In this document: piece by piece, positions 1 to 9,392 of the stretch
How the letters are laid out: each line of letters opens with the position of its first letter
Numbering within the stretch: the first letter of the stretch is position 1
Assembly (NCBI RefSeq): GCF_014397245.1
Contig: NZ_JACLHY010000003.1
Span: 248,001 to 312,000 of the forward strand
Reading direction: 5' to 3'
DNA: 64,000 nucleotides
Source: Arenibacter arenosicollis
Lineage (GTDB): Bacteria; Bacteroidota; Bacteroidia; Flavobacteriales; Flavobacteriaceae
The notes under the pieces: generated by a model
What the model was told of the DNA's origin: nothing
Databases searched by the model: none
The model's input: only the letters and a program-made list of their open reading frames with translations
Made by a program: the position numbers and the translations under genes

Positions 1-1013
1 GCCCAGACTTCCAATTCCCCATAATCTATCAAACGCCTTGCCTGATAAACATAGGGACTTTGATTGAGTGCAATCATTTCACGATTACCTACCATTTTCA
101 ATGTTTCATTGGACATGGTAGTTAGATCATTGCCCAACAAAAGCGGGGAATGCATTAAGCACCACATGGAAAAATGGGTCCTGTCCTCCTCCAGGGTCAT
201 TCCTCTTCCAACTTGAAGCATATCCATATCATTATAATGTCCGGCAGAACCGTAGGACCACAAATCGGCATTTAAATCAATAATCCTTAATATAGATTCG
301 AACCTATTGCTGATATCCCCGGAAATTCTCCAAGAATCTGCTACCTGTGTTACCCATTTACCTGGAAACTTCCATCTACATACATTGAAAACTGTATTGG
401 GGTTAATCTCCCTTATTATCTTTCCAATCTCTGAATATCTGATTTCCTCATCCAATCCCAACCATTCTCCGCCACACCAATCCACCTTAATAAAATCGTA
501 TTTCCATTCCTTAAGATATAAGGTCAAGTCCTTCCGATCATGTCCATAAAGCCCCATTCCGGAGCCGATGGTATCTTTATCCCAATAAGAAGCACAGGTA
601 TTGACTCCAGCATCGGAATAGATTCCTGCTTTTAGCCCTTTTGCATGAATATACTCTGCCAAAGACTTCATCCCGGAAGGAAAGCGGTTCTTATGCACCA
701 AGAGGTTTCCATTTTCATCCCGCCCCCCATAAAAGCCATCATCTACATTGATGAAGGAATAACCGGCATCCTTTAAACCTGAAGTCACCATGGCATCTGC
801 CTGGGATTTTATAATTTCTTCATTAATATTCACTCGATAATTGTTCCAGCTGGCCCAACCCATAATGGGTGCCTTGGGAGGTCTTGTGGCTTCCTTTGTT
901 TCCGCCTTGTCCAAAGAGGTATGTGAAGAGTTTCCATCTGTCTTTAAATTACAGGATAATGACAATATGCTTAACAGGATGGGAACGGTACTTCTCAAAT
1001 TTCTAGTTCGCAT
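1..1013 (-). CDS. GH27 alpha-galactosidase, lipoprotein (3' end cut by window edge)
   Basis: About 337 codons are open from ATG at 1013 to the left edge; the C-terminal part lies outside the window. A lipoprotein leader ends LSILSLSC (Cys about residue 21). A TIM-barrel GH27 domain follows, with the family hallmarks MGWASWNNY near residue 51, NVDDGF near 89, the nucleophile Asp in KVDWCG (about D178) and the acid/base Asp in RISGDI (about D233). The family removes terminal alpha-galactosyl residues from oligosaccharides. The start overlaps the stop of the upstream SGNH gene by 11 bases, which implies translational coupling. The leader places it on the periplasmic side or on the outer surface. 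The sugar specificity cannot be read here. Confidence 0.88.
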   Translation of the reverse strand, partial: MRTRNLRSTVPILLSILSLSCNLKTDGNSSHTSLDKAETKEATRPPKAPIMGWASWNNYRVNINEEIIKSQADAMVTSGLKDAGYSFINVDDGFYGGRDENGNLLVHKNRFPSGMKSLAEYIHAKGLKAGIYSDAGVNTCASYWDKDTIGSGMGLYGHDRKDLTLYLKEWKYDFIKVDWCGGEWLGLDEEIRYSEIGKIIREINPNTVFNVCRWKFPGKWVTQVADSWRISGDISNRFESILRIIDLNADLWSYGSAGHYNDMDMLQVGRGMTLEEDRTHFSMWCLMHSPLLLGNDLTTMSNETLKMVGNREMIALNQSPYVYQARRLIDYGELEVW

Positions 1014-2790
1014 TTTTCTCTAAGGTTTGTTTTAGTATTTTGCCCACTTTTCGGTAACCTTTTGCGTTGGGGTGCAAGCCATCCGAAAAAAGACTGGCAT
1101 CAATTTTCTGATCCTTGTCCAAAAGAACCACACCAATATCCGCATAAGCCACATTTTTAGAGGTCGCCAATGCTGCTATTCCAGTATTTAAATTACGCAT
1201 ACGCTCCTCTTTGTCTACCCTTGGAAACAACCCCAGCAATAACAGTCGCGCATTAGGCTGTCTTTCCTTTATGGCACTGATCACCATTTCCAATCCACTG
1301 AGAATCTCTTCATCTGTATTGAGGTGTTCATTGTTGGTGCCGATCATCAGGACTATTTGCTCAGCTTCAAAGCCATCCAATTCATCGTGATATATTCTCC
1401 AAAGCACGTTTTCCACTCTATCCCAACCAAAGCCAAAATTCCTTATCTGTAAATCCTCCAAATAGGTTTTCCATGAATCGGCTCCATTGCTTAAGTTGGC
1501 TTTTGGGCTACCGCCCCAATAATGGGTTATACTATTTCCGAAAAAACATATTTTTGGAGCAGCTTCCTTATTCATTTTCAATAACTCTTGATGGCGACCC
1601 TCCCAAGGATACATTTCTGGCTCCCTTGCTTGGGTTACAGGAATCGTTGTAGAAAGGACACCTACAGGTTCCTTTATTACTTGGCGTACTTTCTTTTCAT
1701 ATGCCACGGCATATTCCATCATCCCCAAATCGGTGGGATGGGTACCATCTACAAAACTCTCCATGGACAGATTCAGCTCTTCATTGGTCAATAAATGAAT
1801 ATCCTTTATACCCTCGTCCTCCAATTGAGCAAATGCCTCCTTGGCCATTCTATTTAAATCGGTATAGGTTTTAAAACGTTCACTGTCTACGGCACCATCA
1901 GAATAACCGTCGTGCTCCACCAACAAAATTGGCGCTGAGGGACGCTTTGTCCTTAACTGTTTCACCCCGGAAATAAGAAGTTGCCGTACCTCGTCCAACG
2001 AACGATCTTTGGTGGCGCCCAAATTCGGCAAACAATCCAACACATATAATTTGGCATCAATTTCCGTAATAAAATTAATTACCTCTTCCTCCATTCTACC
2101 ATTTCCCGAAAAGGCTAAATTAATAAGTGGTCTATCCAATTTTCTTCCCAAGATAGAGGTCCATGCCATTCCTGGGCGAGAGGCACAGGCCCCATGTGCA
2201 ATGGAGGTGCCATAAACCACCACAGGTTTCTCCCTTCTTAATGGCAAAGGTTCCAAAACAGCATCCGTTGGCACTCCAATTTCCAACCACTCCACTTCAT
2301 TGTACAGAGGCAAATACAACTGATACTCCCTACCCTTAGTATGATATTTCTCTTTTGGGTCTATGTTGGAATAGCGATATTGTATGGTATCGGCAAAAGA
2401 ATACTTGCCTCTATACCATCTCCAATCCCCATCACTAGTCTTGGCATATAGATCCACCCCGCTAACCCCGGTTGCTGGCATATGGGCCATGGCATGATTT
2501 CCTTTCACCTTATAGCGAACCGTAATAGATTCGGCGTCACTTCTAAACCGTAGAGACAGGCCTGCTGAATGTTTGGATAGGTTCCAAACAGCAGCCCGAA
2601 CTTTTCCCTCGGCCTGCTTTGGTAATCTGTGATACCTTGAAGCCACCTGATCTGGCCAAGCTTGTCCTTCAACGACCAGGGAATTGTCGTCCGCTGGGTT
2701 CCACCAGTTTATGTTCTTATCCTCCTGGGCATTGGCCAACTGAATCAGAAAAATAATTGTAAAAAAACCAATAAGCGACTTTGTTCTCAT
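1003..2790 (-). CDS. Two-domain SGNH/GDSL esterase with GxDLY N-terminal domain
   Basis: 595 residues with a signal peptide ending ANAQ at about residue 21. A beta-sandwich-like N-terminal region carries the GVDLY signature of the GxDLY domain (about residues 30-180). A first SGNH hydrolase domain has VYGTSIAHG (Ser about 196) and DGTHP (Asp 348, His 351). A second complete SGNH domain has FFGNSITHYWGG (Ser about 420), GTNNEH and DGLHP near the C-terminus. Both catalytic sets look intact, so it is probably a secreted carbohydrate esterase with two active sites, such as an O-acetyl esterase on a polysaccharide; the substrate is inference. It is the third gene of a tight minus-strand run with the GyrI-like gene upstream and GH27 overlapping downstream, which fits joint attack on an acylated galactoside. 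Confidence 0.85.
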   Translation of the reverse strand: MRTKSLIGFFTIIFLIQLANAQEDKNINWWNPADDNSLVVEGQAWPDQVASRYHRLPKQAEGKVRAAVWNLSKHSAGLSLRFRSDAESITVRYKVKGNHAMAHMPATGVSGVDLYAKTSDGDWRWYRGKYSFADTIQYRYSNIDPKEKYHTKGREYQLYLPLYNEVEWLEIGVPTDAVLEPLPLRREKPVVVYGTSIAHGACASRPGMAWTSILGRKLDRPLINLAFSGNGRMEEEVINFITEIDAKLYVLDCLPNLGATKDRSLDEVRQLLISGVKQLRTKRPSAPILLVEHDGYSDGAVDSERFKTYTDLNRMAKEAFAQLEDEGIKDIHLLTNEELNLSMESFVDGTHPTDLGMMEYAVAYEKKVRQVIKEPVGVLSTTIPVTQAREPEMYPWEGRHQELLKMNKEAAPKICFFGNSITHYWGGSPKANLSNGADSWKTYLEDLQIRNFGFGWDRVENVLWRIYHDELDGFEAEQIVLMIGTNNEHLNTDEEILSGLEMVISAIKERQPNARLLLLGLFPRVDKEERMRNLNTGIAALATSKNVAYADIGVVLLDKDQKIDASLFSDGLHPNAKGYRKVGKILKQTLEKNAN

Positions 2791-2801
2791 ATAATCTTAT
2801 T

Positions 2802-3299
2802 TTAATTTTTTCTTTTTATAGGTACCCAGATCGCCTCTTCCGAACTAGGGTCATTATTCCTGTATTTATCGCCTAACACCTCAAAATGTTCCCTATGATC
2901 CAACTCATAGTCCGATTTTGGCAACCATTCCCCATAAATATACTGTGCCATTTTTGGAAAGTCACTAGGTAAACCCTTATGAACAAATACGGCATATAAC
3001 CCTCCTAACAAGGTATAGGACTCCATATCATTTGGCAAGTCCTTATAATCCTCCACCTCGACAACGGCCCACTTTTCAAATTGGGTGGTATCATTAAATT
3101 CCGAAAAACTCAACAGCCGGTCATATACCTGCATACTTATCAAATCGGTGGTCACAGGATTCCCAATTTCCTTTCTTCTGGTCATAAATCCCCGCCAAAG
3201 TTCCTTCGTCCTATCCTCCGATAAGCTCATGACCAATCGGTTACCGATCAATTTTTTTTCCGATATCTCTTCAATTCGTGGATCTATGTTCAATCCCAT
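2802..3299 (-). CDS. GyrI-like / AraC effector-binding domain protein
   Basis: 165 residues from ATG at 3299 (an in-frame TTG at 3308 is an alternative start). The whole protein matches the GyrI-like small-molecule-binding fold: an N-terminal strand with EKKLIGNRLVMSL, a middle part with LLGGLYAVFVHKG, and the closing pattern YIYGEWLP with acidic residues up to the end. There is no DNA-binding domain, so it is a stand-alone effector-binding module. Such proteins bind or hydrolyse cationic or hydrophobic small molecules; the ligand here is unknown. It lies 22 bases after the CLC gene and 11 bases before the SGNH gene, so it is probably cotranscribed with both. Confidence 0.75.
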   Translation of the reverse strand: MGLNIDPRIEEISEKKLIGNRLVMSLSEDRTKELWRGFMTRRKEIGNPVTTDLISMQVYDRLLSFSEFNDTTQFEKWAVVEVEDYKDLPNDMESYTLLGGLYAVFVHKGLPSDFPKMAQYIYGEWLPKSDYELDHREHFEVLGDKYRNNDPSSEEAIWVPIKRKN

Positions 3300-3320
3300 T
3301 TTACACAATCACTTAATTTA

Positions 3321-4583
3321 TTATTCCATTTGTGAACCTATAAAAGGTATTTTTGGGGCTAAAAAATATCCCGTTAGGCTGGCAAACAGGATAGGGATAA
3401 AATACCCAAATCCGGTTAAAGTAGCCAAAAGAATAGTGGTACTCATAGGTGTTCTGGTGACGCAGGCATTTATGGCCGCCATACAGCTTATTATAGCTAA
3501 AATTGGATTGATGGAAGGGAATAAAATAGAAAGTATCAATCCTAAACTAACCCCAACAAAAAATAAGGGTATAATAAAACCACCACGCCAACCAGAGGTA
3601 ACCGTAATGGCAATAGCCACAATTTTAAAAACCAAGATCGCCACTAGCGCATTCAGTGATAGATCCTGAGTTAGCAGTTCGTTAATTTCATGATGGCCAA
3701 AATATCTCGTCAAAGGAAAATAATAGGCTATAATACCTAAAAGTAATCCCCCAATCAAAGTTTTTAAATAAATTGGAATCGGTCGCTTCTCAAAAATCAA
3801 TTTAAAGAATTTGGTACAGTATATAAATCCCCAAGCCACAAGAGTGCCACCTACGGCAAAAATTACGGCATAGAGGAAATCGAACACTCCTGAGTATTCA
3901 TATTCGGATAAATTCCAAATAGGACCAATACCCAAATGAATGACCAAAGCGAAAACCACGTAACTAAAACTACTAGCTACCAAGGCAGGAATAATAGCCT
4001 TATAGTATTCTACAGCATGTTTATGGTGCAGAATTTCCAGCGAGAATAAACTGCCTCCCAATGGGGCGCCAAACAAGGCCGTAAAACCCGAAGCCATGCC
4101 CGCAATACTCAAGGAACGTAATTCTTCGCCCTTTAACCGAAATATTTTTCCAAGCCAACTACCAGTTGAACCGGTAACCTGTACCAAAGGAGCTTCCGGA
4201 CCCAAACTGCCTCCTGAGGCTACACAAAGCAAGGACGATAATATCATTGACGGATTGTTCTTGGGATCTAACTTGCCCTTATTAAAACGAATATTGTTTA
4301 CAATGAGATGGATTTCACCCGGATCACCAATGAAATGAATCACCAATCCGGCCAATAAACCAGCGATCGACATAAGGGGGATTACCTGCCACCCTGTAAA
4401 AAATGCCATTTTGTGGGTCAAGAATTCCAGGACAATCCAATATAGGCCAGCAATCAATCCCCCTAATAAACCGAGGAAAGCCCATAATAAAAAGGTACGA
4501 CTGAATACAAAAGGATTGAACCGAATTGGTTGGTCCAATATATTTAGGTAAGTAATAAGTTTTCTTCTACGTTTTAGCTTCAC
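3321..4583 (-). CDS. CLC-type chloride channel/antiporter
   Basis: 420 residues, about ten hydrophobic membrane segments and no C-terminal CBS domains. Recognisable CLC signatures are GSLGPEAPLVQ near residue 125 and SGWRGGFIIP near 330. The start is GTG at 4583 because an in-frame stop lies just upstream and the next Met is far inside the first membrane helix. The gating glutamate that precedes GP in the classical GREGP motif is replaced here by Leu (SLGP), with a Glu after the Pro instead, so transport coupling may differ from E. coli ClcA. It heads the run CLC, GyrI-like, SGNH, GH27. Ion selectivity cannot be deduced. Confidence 0.85.
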   Translation of the reverse strand: MKLKRRRKLITYLNILDQPIRFNPFVFSRTFLLWAFLGLLGGLIAGLYWIVLEFLTHKMAFFTGWQVIPLMSIAGLLAGLVIHFIGDPGEIHLIVNNIRFNKGKLDPKNNPSMILSSLLCVASGGSLGPEAPLVQVTGSTGSWLGKIFRLKGEELRSLSIAGMASGFTALFGAPLGGSLFSLEILHHKHAVEYYKAIIPALVASSFSYVVFALVIHLGIGPIWNLSEYEYSGVFDFLYAVIFAVGGTLVAWGFIYCTKFFKLIFEKRPIPIYLKTLIGGLLLGIIAYYFPLTRYFGHHEINELLTQDLSLNALVAILVFKIVAIAITVTSGWRGGFIIPLFFVGVSLGLILSILFPSINPILAIISCMAAINACVTRTPMSTTILLATLTGFGYFIPILFASLTGYFLAPKIPFIGSQME

Positions 4584-4847
4584 TATTCCGCCAACTTGTT
4601 AGATAGGGAGGCCAACGCCATCCAATAATAATAATAAGAATCTTTAAATATAGGGACAAGTTGAATAAGGACAAAGTATTTTTAAAAAGCCAACCTAATT
4701 AAGGAGGGGTCTTGATCGGGAAATACCGCAAACCCAATATCCAATGTGATTCCTGAAAGTCAATCTGCCTTTGCCCTATTTCCGCCTTCTATAGGTTCCA
4801 ATTAATAAAAGCCCTCGTAAGACAATGAAGGCAGTTAGGCAAAAAAT

Positions 4848-4994
4848 ATGACCAAAACCATTAAAGTCCAAACCAGGATGTTGCTTCTAATGTGCGGAGC
4901 CTATGGCACAACTTCGAGACTGCCAAAATTTACACCTTCAGGTAAGTGCTCATGTCAGTTAGAAGTCCCATTTTATAGCGCAATCACAAACTGA
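4848..4994 (+). other. Possible 48-codon small ORF or coding remnant
   Basis: In the 600-base gap between the CLC and FKBP genes an ATG opens a 48-codon frame containing a hydrophobic stretch (MLLLMCGAYG) and ending in YSAITN. No ribosome-binding site or partner gene supports it. The rest of the gap (4584-5107) shows nothing I recognise. It may be a decayed gene end or chance. Confidence 0.2.
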
Positions 4995-5108
4995 TTGGTC
5001 GGTATGAGTAAAATTTATGCCGTTTTTAAATGCTAAATGAGTATTTCACCGATTAAATATGTATTTAACCTCCACATCTCATTAAAAAACAAAAACCGAT
5101 AAAAAACA

Positions 5109-5134
5109 AAAACCAACCTATCGGTTGGTTTTTA
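5109..5134 (-). terminator. Rho-independent terminator after FKBP gene
   Basis: An 11-bp stem (5109-5119 with 5124-5134) has a 4-base TATC loop. Read on the minus strand it ends in a T run about 60 bases after the FKBP stop codon. The A/T flanks on both sides could allow bidirectional use. Confidence 0.75.
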
Positions 5135-5192
5135 TGTATATTCCTACACCTGGGCAAATACCAAGGTAAACTGAAAAATAATGGCTAATCCT

Positions 5193-5654
5193 CTAGTTTA
5201 CGGCAATCAAAGAGACCTCAAAAATAAGTACAGATCCACCAGGAATCCCATTATAATCTCTACTGCCATATCCCAAATGGGCAGGTACCAGAAGTATTCC
5301 ATTACCACCTTCCTTGAAATAGGTAATACCTTCTGTCCACCCTGCTATAACTCGATTTAAATCAAAAGTAATTCCCTCTGCATCACTTTGATCGAAGACC
5401 GATCCATTAAGAAAATACCCTTTATAGGCCACCGTTACATTGGAACTGGCCACTGCCTGTGTTCCCGTACCCTCTTCTTCGATTACGTAATAAAGTCCTG
5501 AATTACTCCGTACAGCGGTTAAGTTGTTCTCCTCCACATAAGCCTGGATATCCGTCTCGTTCTTGGCAACATAATCAATATCCTCCTCGGTTTTCTTATC
5601 GTTATCACAAGAAATAAAAAGCACTAGGGCCAAAGCAAAAAGTGTATTCTTCAT
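5193..5654 (-). CDS. FKBP-type peptidyl-prolyl cis-trans isomerase, lipoprotein
   Basis: 153 residues. The leader MKNTLFALALVLFISC has a lipobox ending at Cys16, followed by an acidic linker. A single FKBP domain spans about residues 50-153, with VAYKGYFLNGSVFDQS, WTEGITYFKEGG and VPAHLGYGSRDYNGIPG, ending VLIFEVSLIAV. The family catalyses proline isomerisation; as a lipoprotein it probably assists folding of periplasmic or outer-membrane proteins. It stands alone, with its own -7-like element upstream and a terminator downstream. The length is typical of short Bacteroidota FKBP lipoproteins. Confidence 0.92.
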   Translation of the reverse strand: MKNTLFALALVLFISCDNDKKTEEDIDYVAKNETDIQAYVEENNLTAVRSNSGLYYVIEEEGTGTQAVASSNVTVAYKGYFLNGSVFDQSDAEGITFDLNRVIAGWTEGITYFKEGGNGILLVPAHLGYGSRDYNGIPGGSVLIFEVSLIAVN

Positions 5655-5674
5655 AGTTATTCTTTTTTAAGGGC

Positions 5675-5682
5675 CAAATATA
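5675..5682 (-). promoter_or_regulatory. -7-like promoter element for FKBP gene
   Basis: TATATTTG on the minus strand matches the Bacteroidota TAnnTTTG -7 consensus, 20 bases upstream of the start codon. No convincing -33 TTTG at the usual spacing was seen. Confidence 0.4.
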
Positions 5683-5753
5683 ACAAAATACCTAAAGCCG
5701 TCTGTGCTGGTATTCCATATGGGTTTATAAATTTTAGTTAATTAGCACAAACA

Positions 5754-5796
5754 AAACACCCTTAAAACCACAACATATAAGGTTTTAAGGGTGTTT
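5754..5796 (-). terminator. Terminator after Gfo/Idh/MocA gene
   Basis: A perfect 16-bp inverted repeat (5754-5769 with 5781-5796) with an 11-base loop lies 20 bases beyond the oxidoreductase stop codon. It has A/T tails on both sides. Confidence 0.75.
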
Positions 5797-5815
5797 AATT
5801 CCGTGATATTCCAAC

Positions 5816-7282
5816 TTATACTACAAAGCCAGGTCTGTAATTTCTTGTTACAAACTGGTTTGCTTCCTCAAGGTTGGTAATACGCATGTTCTCTCCGTCC
5901 CAAAGCAATTTCTTTCGGGCAAAGAACTCCATCTTACCTTTTTCATTTTCCCTCTGCAACAAATAACTGCGAATGGCCAAATTCCCCATAAGAACAGTCT
6001 CTGTCATAGGTCCCGCATAGTCGAAGGAAGAAGTTAGACCAAGATGTTCCTTACTGCCAAATCCAGCTTTACAGGCATCTACCCAAAGACGCTGATGTCC
6101 GTATTCCGGTTCATCATTGGGCTCTACTTCGGGACCGAAATCCGTTGAGCCATCATTCATATACAATTTTGGCATCAAAGGGGAACTATCGTTAATATTG
6201 GTAGAGATAATTCCCTTTTCCCCGATAATCAATACCCCATTCTGACTTCCATGTCCACCAATCTCATGATCCGCAGGTATAATTTCTGGATGTGCAGGTC
6301 TAATCCCACCATCGCTCCAGGTCATTTCTATTGGTGACTGACTCTTTTCCGTAGCTCCAAAGTGCAATGTTATATAAGAGGAAGCCGGACATCCTTCTGG
6401 ATGATAATCGGCATTCCACATATTGGTGTATACAGCACCTACACTACATTCAGCATCTGTTGGATACTTTAGTCCCAAAGTTCTGAAAGGAATATCGATC
6501 AGGTGACATCCTACATCTCCCAAAGCTCCTGTGCCGTATTCCCACCATCCTCTCCATCCGAATGGATGCAAATTGGGGGTGTATGGCTTAAATTCCGATG
6601 GTCCCAACCATAGGTCCCAATTAAGGTCTTTTGGTTTGGCACTTGGATCTGGTTTAGGAAATGCGCCTCCCTGTGGCCAAACTGGCCTATTGGTCCAGAC
6701 CTGTACTTTTGATATCTTTCCAAGGTCCCCGGAATCTACCCATTTTTGTACCATGCCCAATAACGGATTGGAACCTCCTTGGTTCCCCATTTGAGTCACG
6801 ATTTTTTTACTTCTTGCCATTTCGGTCAGCATTCTTGCCTCCCGTATATTGTGGGTCATGGGTTTTTGAACATATACATTTATCCCACGCTCCATAGCAT
6901 AGGCCGCCGCCGGTCCGTGCACATGATCTGGCGTGGAAATAGTTACGGCATCAATACCCTTTTCCTTGTCCAACATCTCTCTGAAATCAGCATAAAGCTT
7001 GGCTTTAGGAAACAGTTCCACGGATTTCTTGGCAGAACCTGAGAAATCCACATCGCACAAGGCTACTACCTTTTCCCTACCTCCAACAGAGGCATTGCGA
7101 ATGTCACTGGCTCCTTTACCTCCGGCGCCAATGGCCGCAATATTCAATCGGTCACTCGGGGCCGTATAACCAACGCCTCCTAGTACATGCCTGGGCACGA
7201 AAAAGATAGAGGAAGCCATGGCTCCTTTTTTGATAAATGATCTGCGTGAATCGACAGACTTTTTAGGTTTTTCTTTTTTCAT
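5816..7282 (-). CDS. Gfo/Idh/MocA oxidoreductase with Tat-type leader
   Basis: 488 residues. The N-terminus has the twin-arginine pattern SRRSFIKKGAMASSIFFVP, followed by a Rossmann nucleotide-binding part (IAAIGAGGKGASDI, VALCDVD) and the family motif YVQKPMTHNIREA. The C-terminal alpha/beta domain includes WTNRPVWPQG, GCHLIDIPF and SFDYAGPMTETVL. Members act on sugars, inositols or related substrates with NAD(P), sometimes as glycosidases through transient oxidation. Tat export means it folds with its cofactor before reaching the periplasm. It is monocistronic, and its paralogue lies at 55688-57142 with the same architecture and closing sequence. The substrate is unknown. Confidence 0.88.
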   Translation of the reverse strand: MKKEKPKKSVDSRRSFIKKGAMASSIFFVPRHVLGGVGYTAPSDRLNIAAIGAGGKGASDIRNASVGGREKVVALCDVDFSGSAKKSVELFPKAKLYADFREMLDKEKGIDAVTISTPDHVHGPAAAYAMERGINVYVQKPMTHNIREARMLTEMARSKKIVTQMGNQGGSNPLLGMVQKWVDSGDLGKISKVQVWTNRPVWPQGGAFPKPDPSAKPKDLNWDLWLGPSEFKPYTPNLHPFGWRGWWEYGTGALGDVGCHLIDIPFRTLGLKYPTDAECSVGAVYTNMWNADYHPEGCPASSYITLHFGATEKSQSPIEMTWSDGGIRPAHPEIIPADHEIGGHGSQNGVLIIGEKGIISTNINDSSPLMPKLYMNDGSTDFGPEVEPNDEPEYGHQRLWVDACKAGFGSKEHLGLTSSFDYAGPMTETVLMGNLAIRSYLLQRENEKGKMEFFARKKLLWDGENMRITNLEEANQFVTRNYRPGFVV

Positions 7283-7824
7283 AATTATTGATTATTACAT
7301 TTTTACATTGTCAATTATATTCATCAAAACATCTTCCTTAACCGGAGCAACTACAAAAGCAATCTTACAGTCCCAGTTATAACCGCCTTAGGGATATAGC
7401 AAGATATAACATAATAATAGACCTTATCTCCGAGATTTTCTCAAATACTACTACAATTTTAACCCTAATTAAGAACCATGACCCTCTGAAAATGAAAAGT
7501 TTATAAAATGTAGTATAAAATTCCTGTAATTTTATTTTAGCTTACCCCGGTGAAGTTACATATCCACTTCCTCCCTGTTATCCCAATTACTAGAAGTAAC
7601 AATGTTACAGGAGCTGACACCACATACTTAGAGCCTAATCCATTAAGAATTACTTCTACCCAGTAACAATATGTCCTACATCCTGAAATAATCTTTCCTA
7701 TTGTCACCATTACGGCAACACCACATTATATTTAAAAAGTATTCGTGTAATTAATCCAAATCCCCACCGTCTATTTATTTATGCCGGCGGATTCAATTAT
7801 TCTAATTCCATAAGATTATTATCT
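7283..7824. other. Intergenic region between divergent genes
   Basis: 542 bases separate the minus-strand oxidoreductase from the plus-strand PiT gene. It is AT-rich, has stops in all frames and must hold both promoters. I see no clear -33/-7 pair, hairpin or repeat in it. Confidence 0.6.
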
Positions 7825-8949
7825 ATGATTTTTGTACTTCTTTTTGTAGTGGTATGTTTTCTTGCATATAGCAATGGGGCCAATGATAATTTTAAAGGTG
7901 TGGCCACCCTCTTTGGCAGTGGGACCACAAATTACAGTCGGGCCATAAATTGGGCAACGCTGACGACTTTTCTTGGTTCTGTTACCGCCATTTTTCTGGC
8001 TAGTTCGCTGGTCAAAAACTTCTCAGGCAAGGGTTTGGTGCCAGATGCTTTGATACAGACCCCTGAATTTGCAGTATCAATAGCCCTAGGCGCGGGAATC
8101 ACAGTGTTCTTAGCCACAAAAATAGGGATGCCTATTTCAACTACACATAGTTTGGTAGGCGGACTTTTCGGTAGTGGAATTGTGGCTGTCGGAAGTGCAT
8201 TTAATTTTAGTCTGCTAGGCAGCACATTTATAATGCCCCTAATTCTGAGTCCATTGATGGCTACCGTCGCCAGTATGGTAGCCTATCTCCTTTTTAGACG
8301 ATTACGCGTTTTCTTTGGAGTCAATAAACAAATGTGTATTTGCATAGGCCAAGAATACGTACCTATTGTCAACAATTTAAATAAGGTAAATCCTGTGGCT
8401 GATTCCATTACCTCATACAAATCAATTAATATAGATAAGGAACAAAACTGCATTGAACGCTATCAAGGAGCCTTTTTGGGTTTAAATGCCCAAAAACTAT
8501 TGGATGTTGCCCATTTTTTAAGTGCAGGGGTAGTTAGCTTTGCCAGAGGTTTAAACGACACCCCTAAATTGGTAGGTTTGCTCATTGTAATAAATAGCCT
8601 GTCCATAGAATGGGGCATGGTTGCCCTGGCCTTCGCAATGGCAATTGGAGGACTATTGAACGCAAAAAAAGTAGGCGAAACCGTAAGTAAAAAAATAACA
8701 CCAATGAATCATGGGCAAGGATTTACGGCCAACCTTATTACAGGTCTTTTGGTAACCACCGCAAGTATACATGGCCTTCCCGTTTCCACGACCCATGTCT
8801 CCGTGGGCTCAATTTTTGGAATTGGCAGTGTAACCAAAAAGTCGGATATAAAAGTTATCCGCAATATTGTTCTTTCTTGGATATTGACATTACCTATAGC
8901 AGCCCTAATAAGTGCAATAGTCTTTTCTTTGTTATCCTATGTATTTTAA
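7825..8949 (+). CDS. PiT-family inorganic phosphate transporter
   Basis: 374 residues with about ten membrane segments. The two inverted PiT signature repeats are present: GANDNFKGVATLFGSGTTN near residue 19 and FARGLNDTPKLVG near 240. The internal repeats TKIGMPISTTHSLVGG and IHGLPVSTTHVSVGSIFG are also seen. The family carries phosphate, usually as a metal-phosphate/H+ or Na+ symport, in the inner membrane. No DUF47/PhoU-like partner is adjacent. A sulfate or other anion specificity, known for some PiT relatives, cannot be excluded. Its stop overlaps the end of the convergent GNAT gene by 4 bases. Confidence 0.88.
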   Translation: MIFVLLFVVVCFLAYSNGANDNFKGVATLFGSGTTNYSRAINWATLTTFLGSVTAIFLASSLVKNFSGKGLVPDALIQTPEFAVSIALGAGITVFLATKIGMPISTTHSLVGGLFGSGIVAVGSAFNFSLLGSTFIMPLILSPLMATVASMVAYLLFRRLRVFFGVNKQMCICIGQEYVPIVNNLNKVNPVADSITSYKSINIDKEQNCIERYQGAFLGLNAQKLLDVAHFLSAGVVSFARGLNDTPKLVGLLIVINSLSIEWGMVALAFAMAIGGLLNAKKVGETVSKKITPMNHGQGFTANLITGLLVTTASIHGLPVSTTHVSVGSIFGIGSVTKKSDIKVIRNIVLSWILTLPIAALISAIVFSLLSYVF

Positions 8950-9392
8950 CCCTTCTTAATCAAAGCCTCGGTTTTAAGGACATAAATACGACTTTCCTTT
9001 TCCTTAAAGCCTAAACTCTTATAAAGATTAATAGCCTCAATTCTCTTATCGGCACTGAAAAGAAGGATTTCGGTAAGTCCTTTCTCCTTTCCCACGGTTA
9101 CCAATTTTTCCATGAGCTTCCTGCCAATACCTTGGCCTCTGTGCTCTACATCCACAACCACATCCTCTACCCAACCTTTAATTCCGGATATAACAGTATA
9201 GGTGCACATTAAGGCCATTCCCAAAACCCTATTACCTTCCTTACAATATACTAGACATATGGGGTTCTCTGGATCAAGCACATGTTTAAGATCAATTTGC
9301 TTTATGTCGGCATTCAACTGGCGGAACAATCCGGCCAATTGTTGTTCCATATCAGGATTTACGTCTGACTCTTGTAGTAGGGCTATTTTCAT
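8946..9392 (-). CDS. GNAT family N-acetyltransferase
   Basis: 148 residues forming one GNAT domain: the acceptor-side strand LVYCKEGNRVLGMALM, then VEDVVVDVEHRGQGIGRKL, which contains the acetyl-CoA pyrophosphate-binding R/QxxGxG/A loop, then the closing helix and strand with NLYKSLGFKEKE. It transfers an acetyl group from acetyl-CoA to an unidentified amine. It converges on and overlaps the PiT gene by 4 bases, with no functional link evident. Confidence 0.88.
   Translation of the reverse strand: MKIALLQESDVNPDMEQQLAGLFRQLNADIKQIDLKHVLDPENPICLVYCKEGNRVLGMALMCTYTVISGIKGWVEDVVVDVEHRGQGIGRKLMEKLVTVGKEKGLTEILLFSADKRIEAINLYKSLGFKEKESRIYVLKTEALIKKG

Noticed and set aside
3085-3669. 194-codon plus-strand frame across the GyrI-like and CLC genes
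   Set aside because: It lies antisense to two well-supported genes and matches no family.
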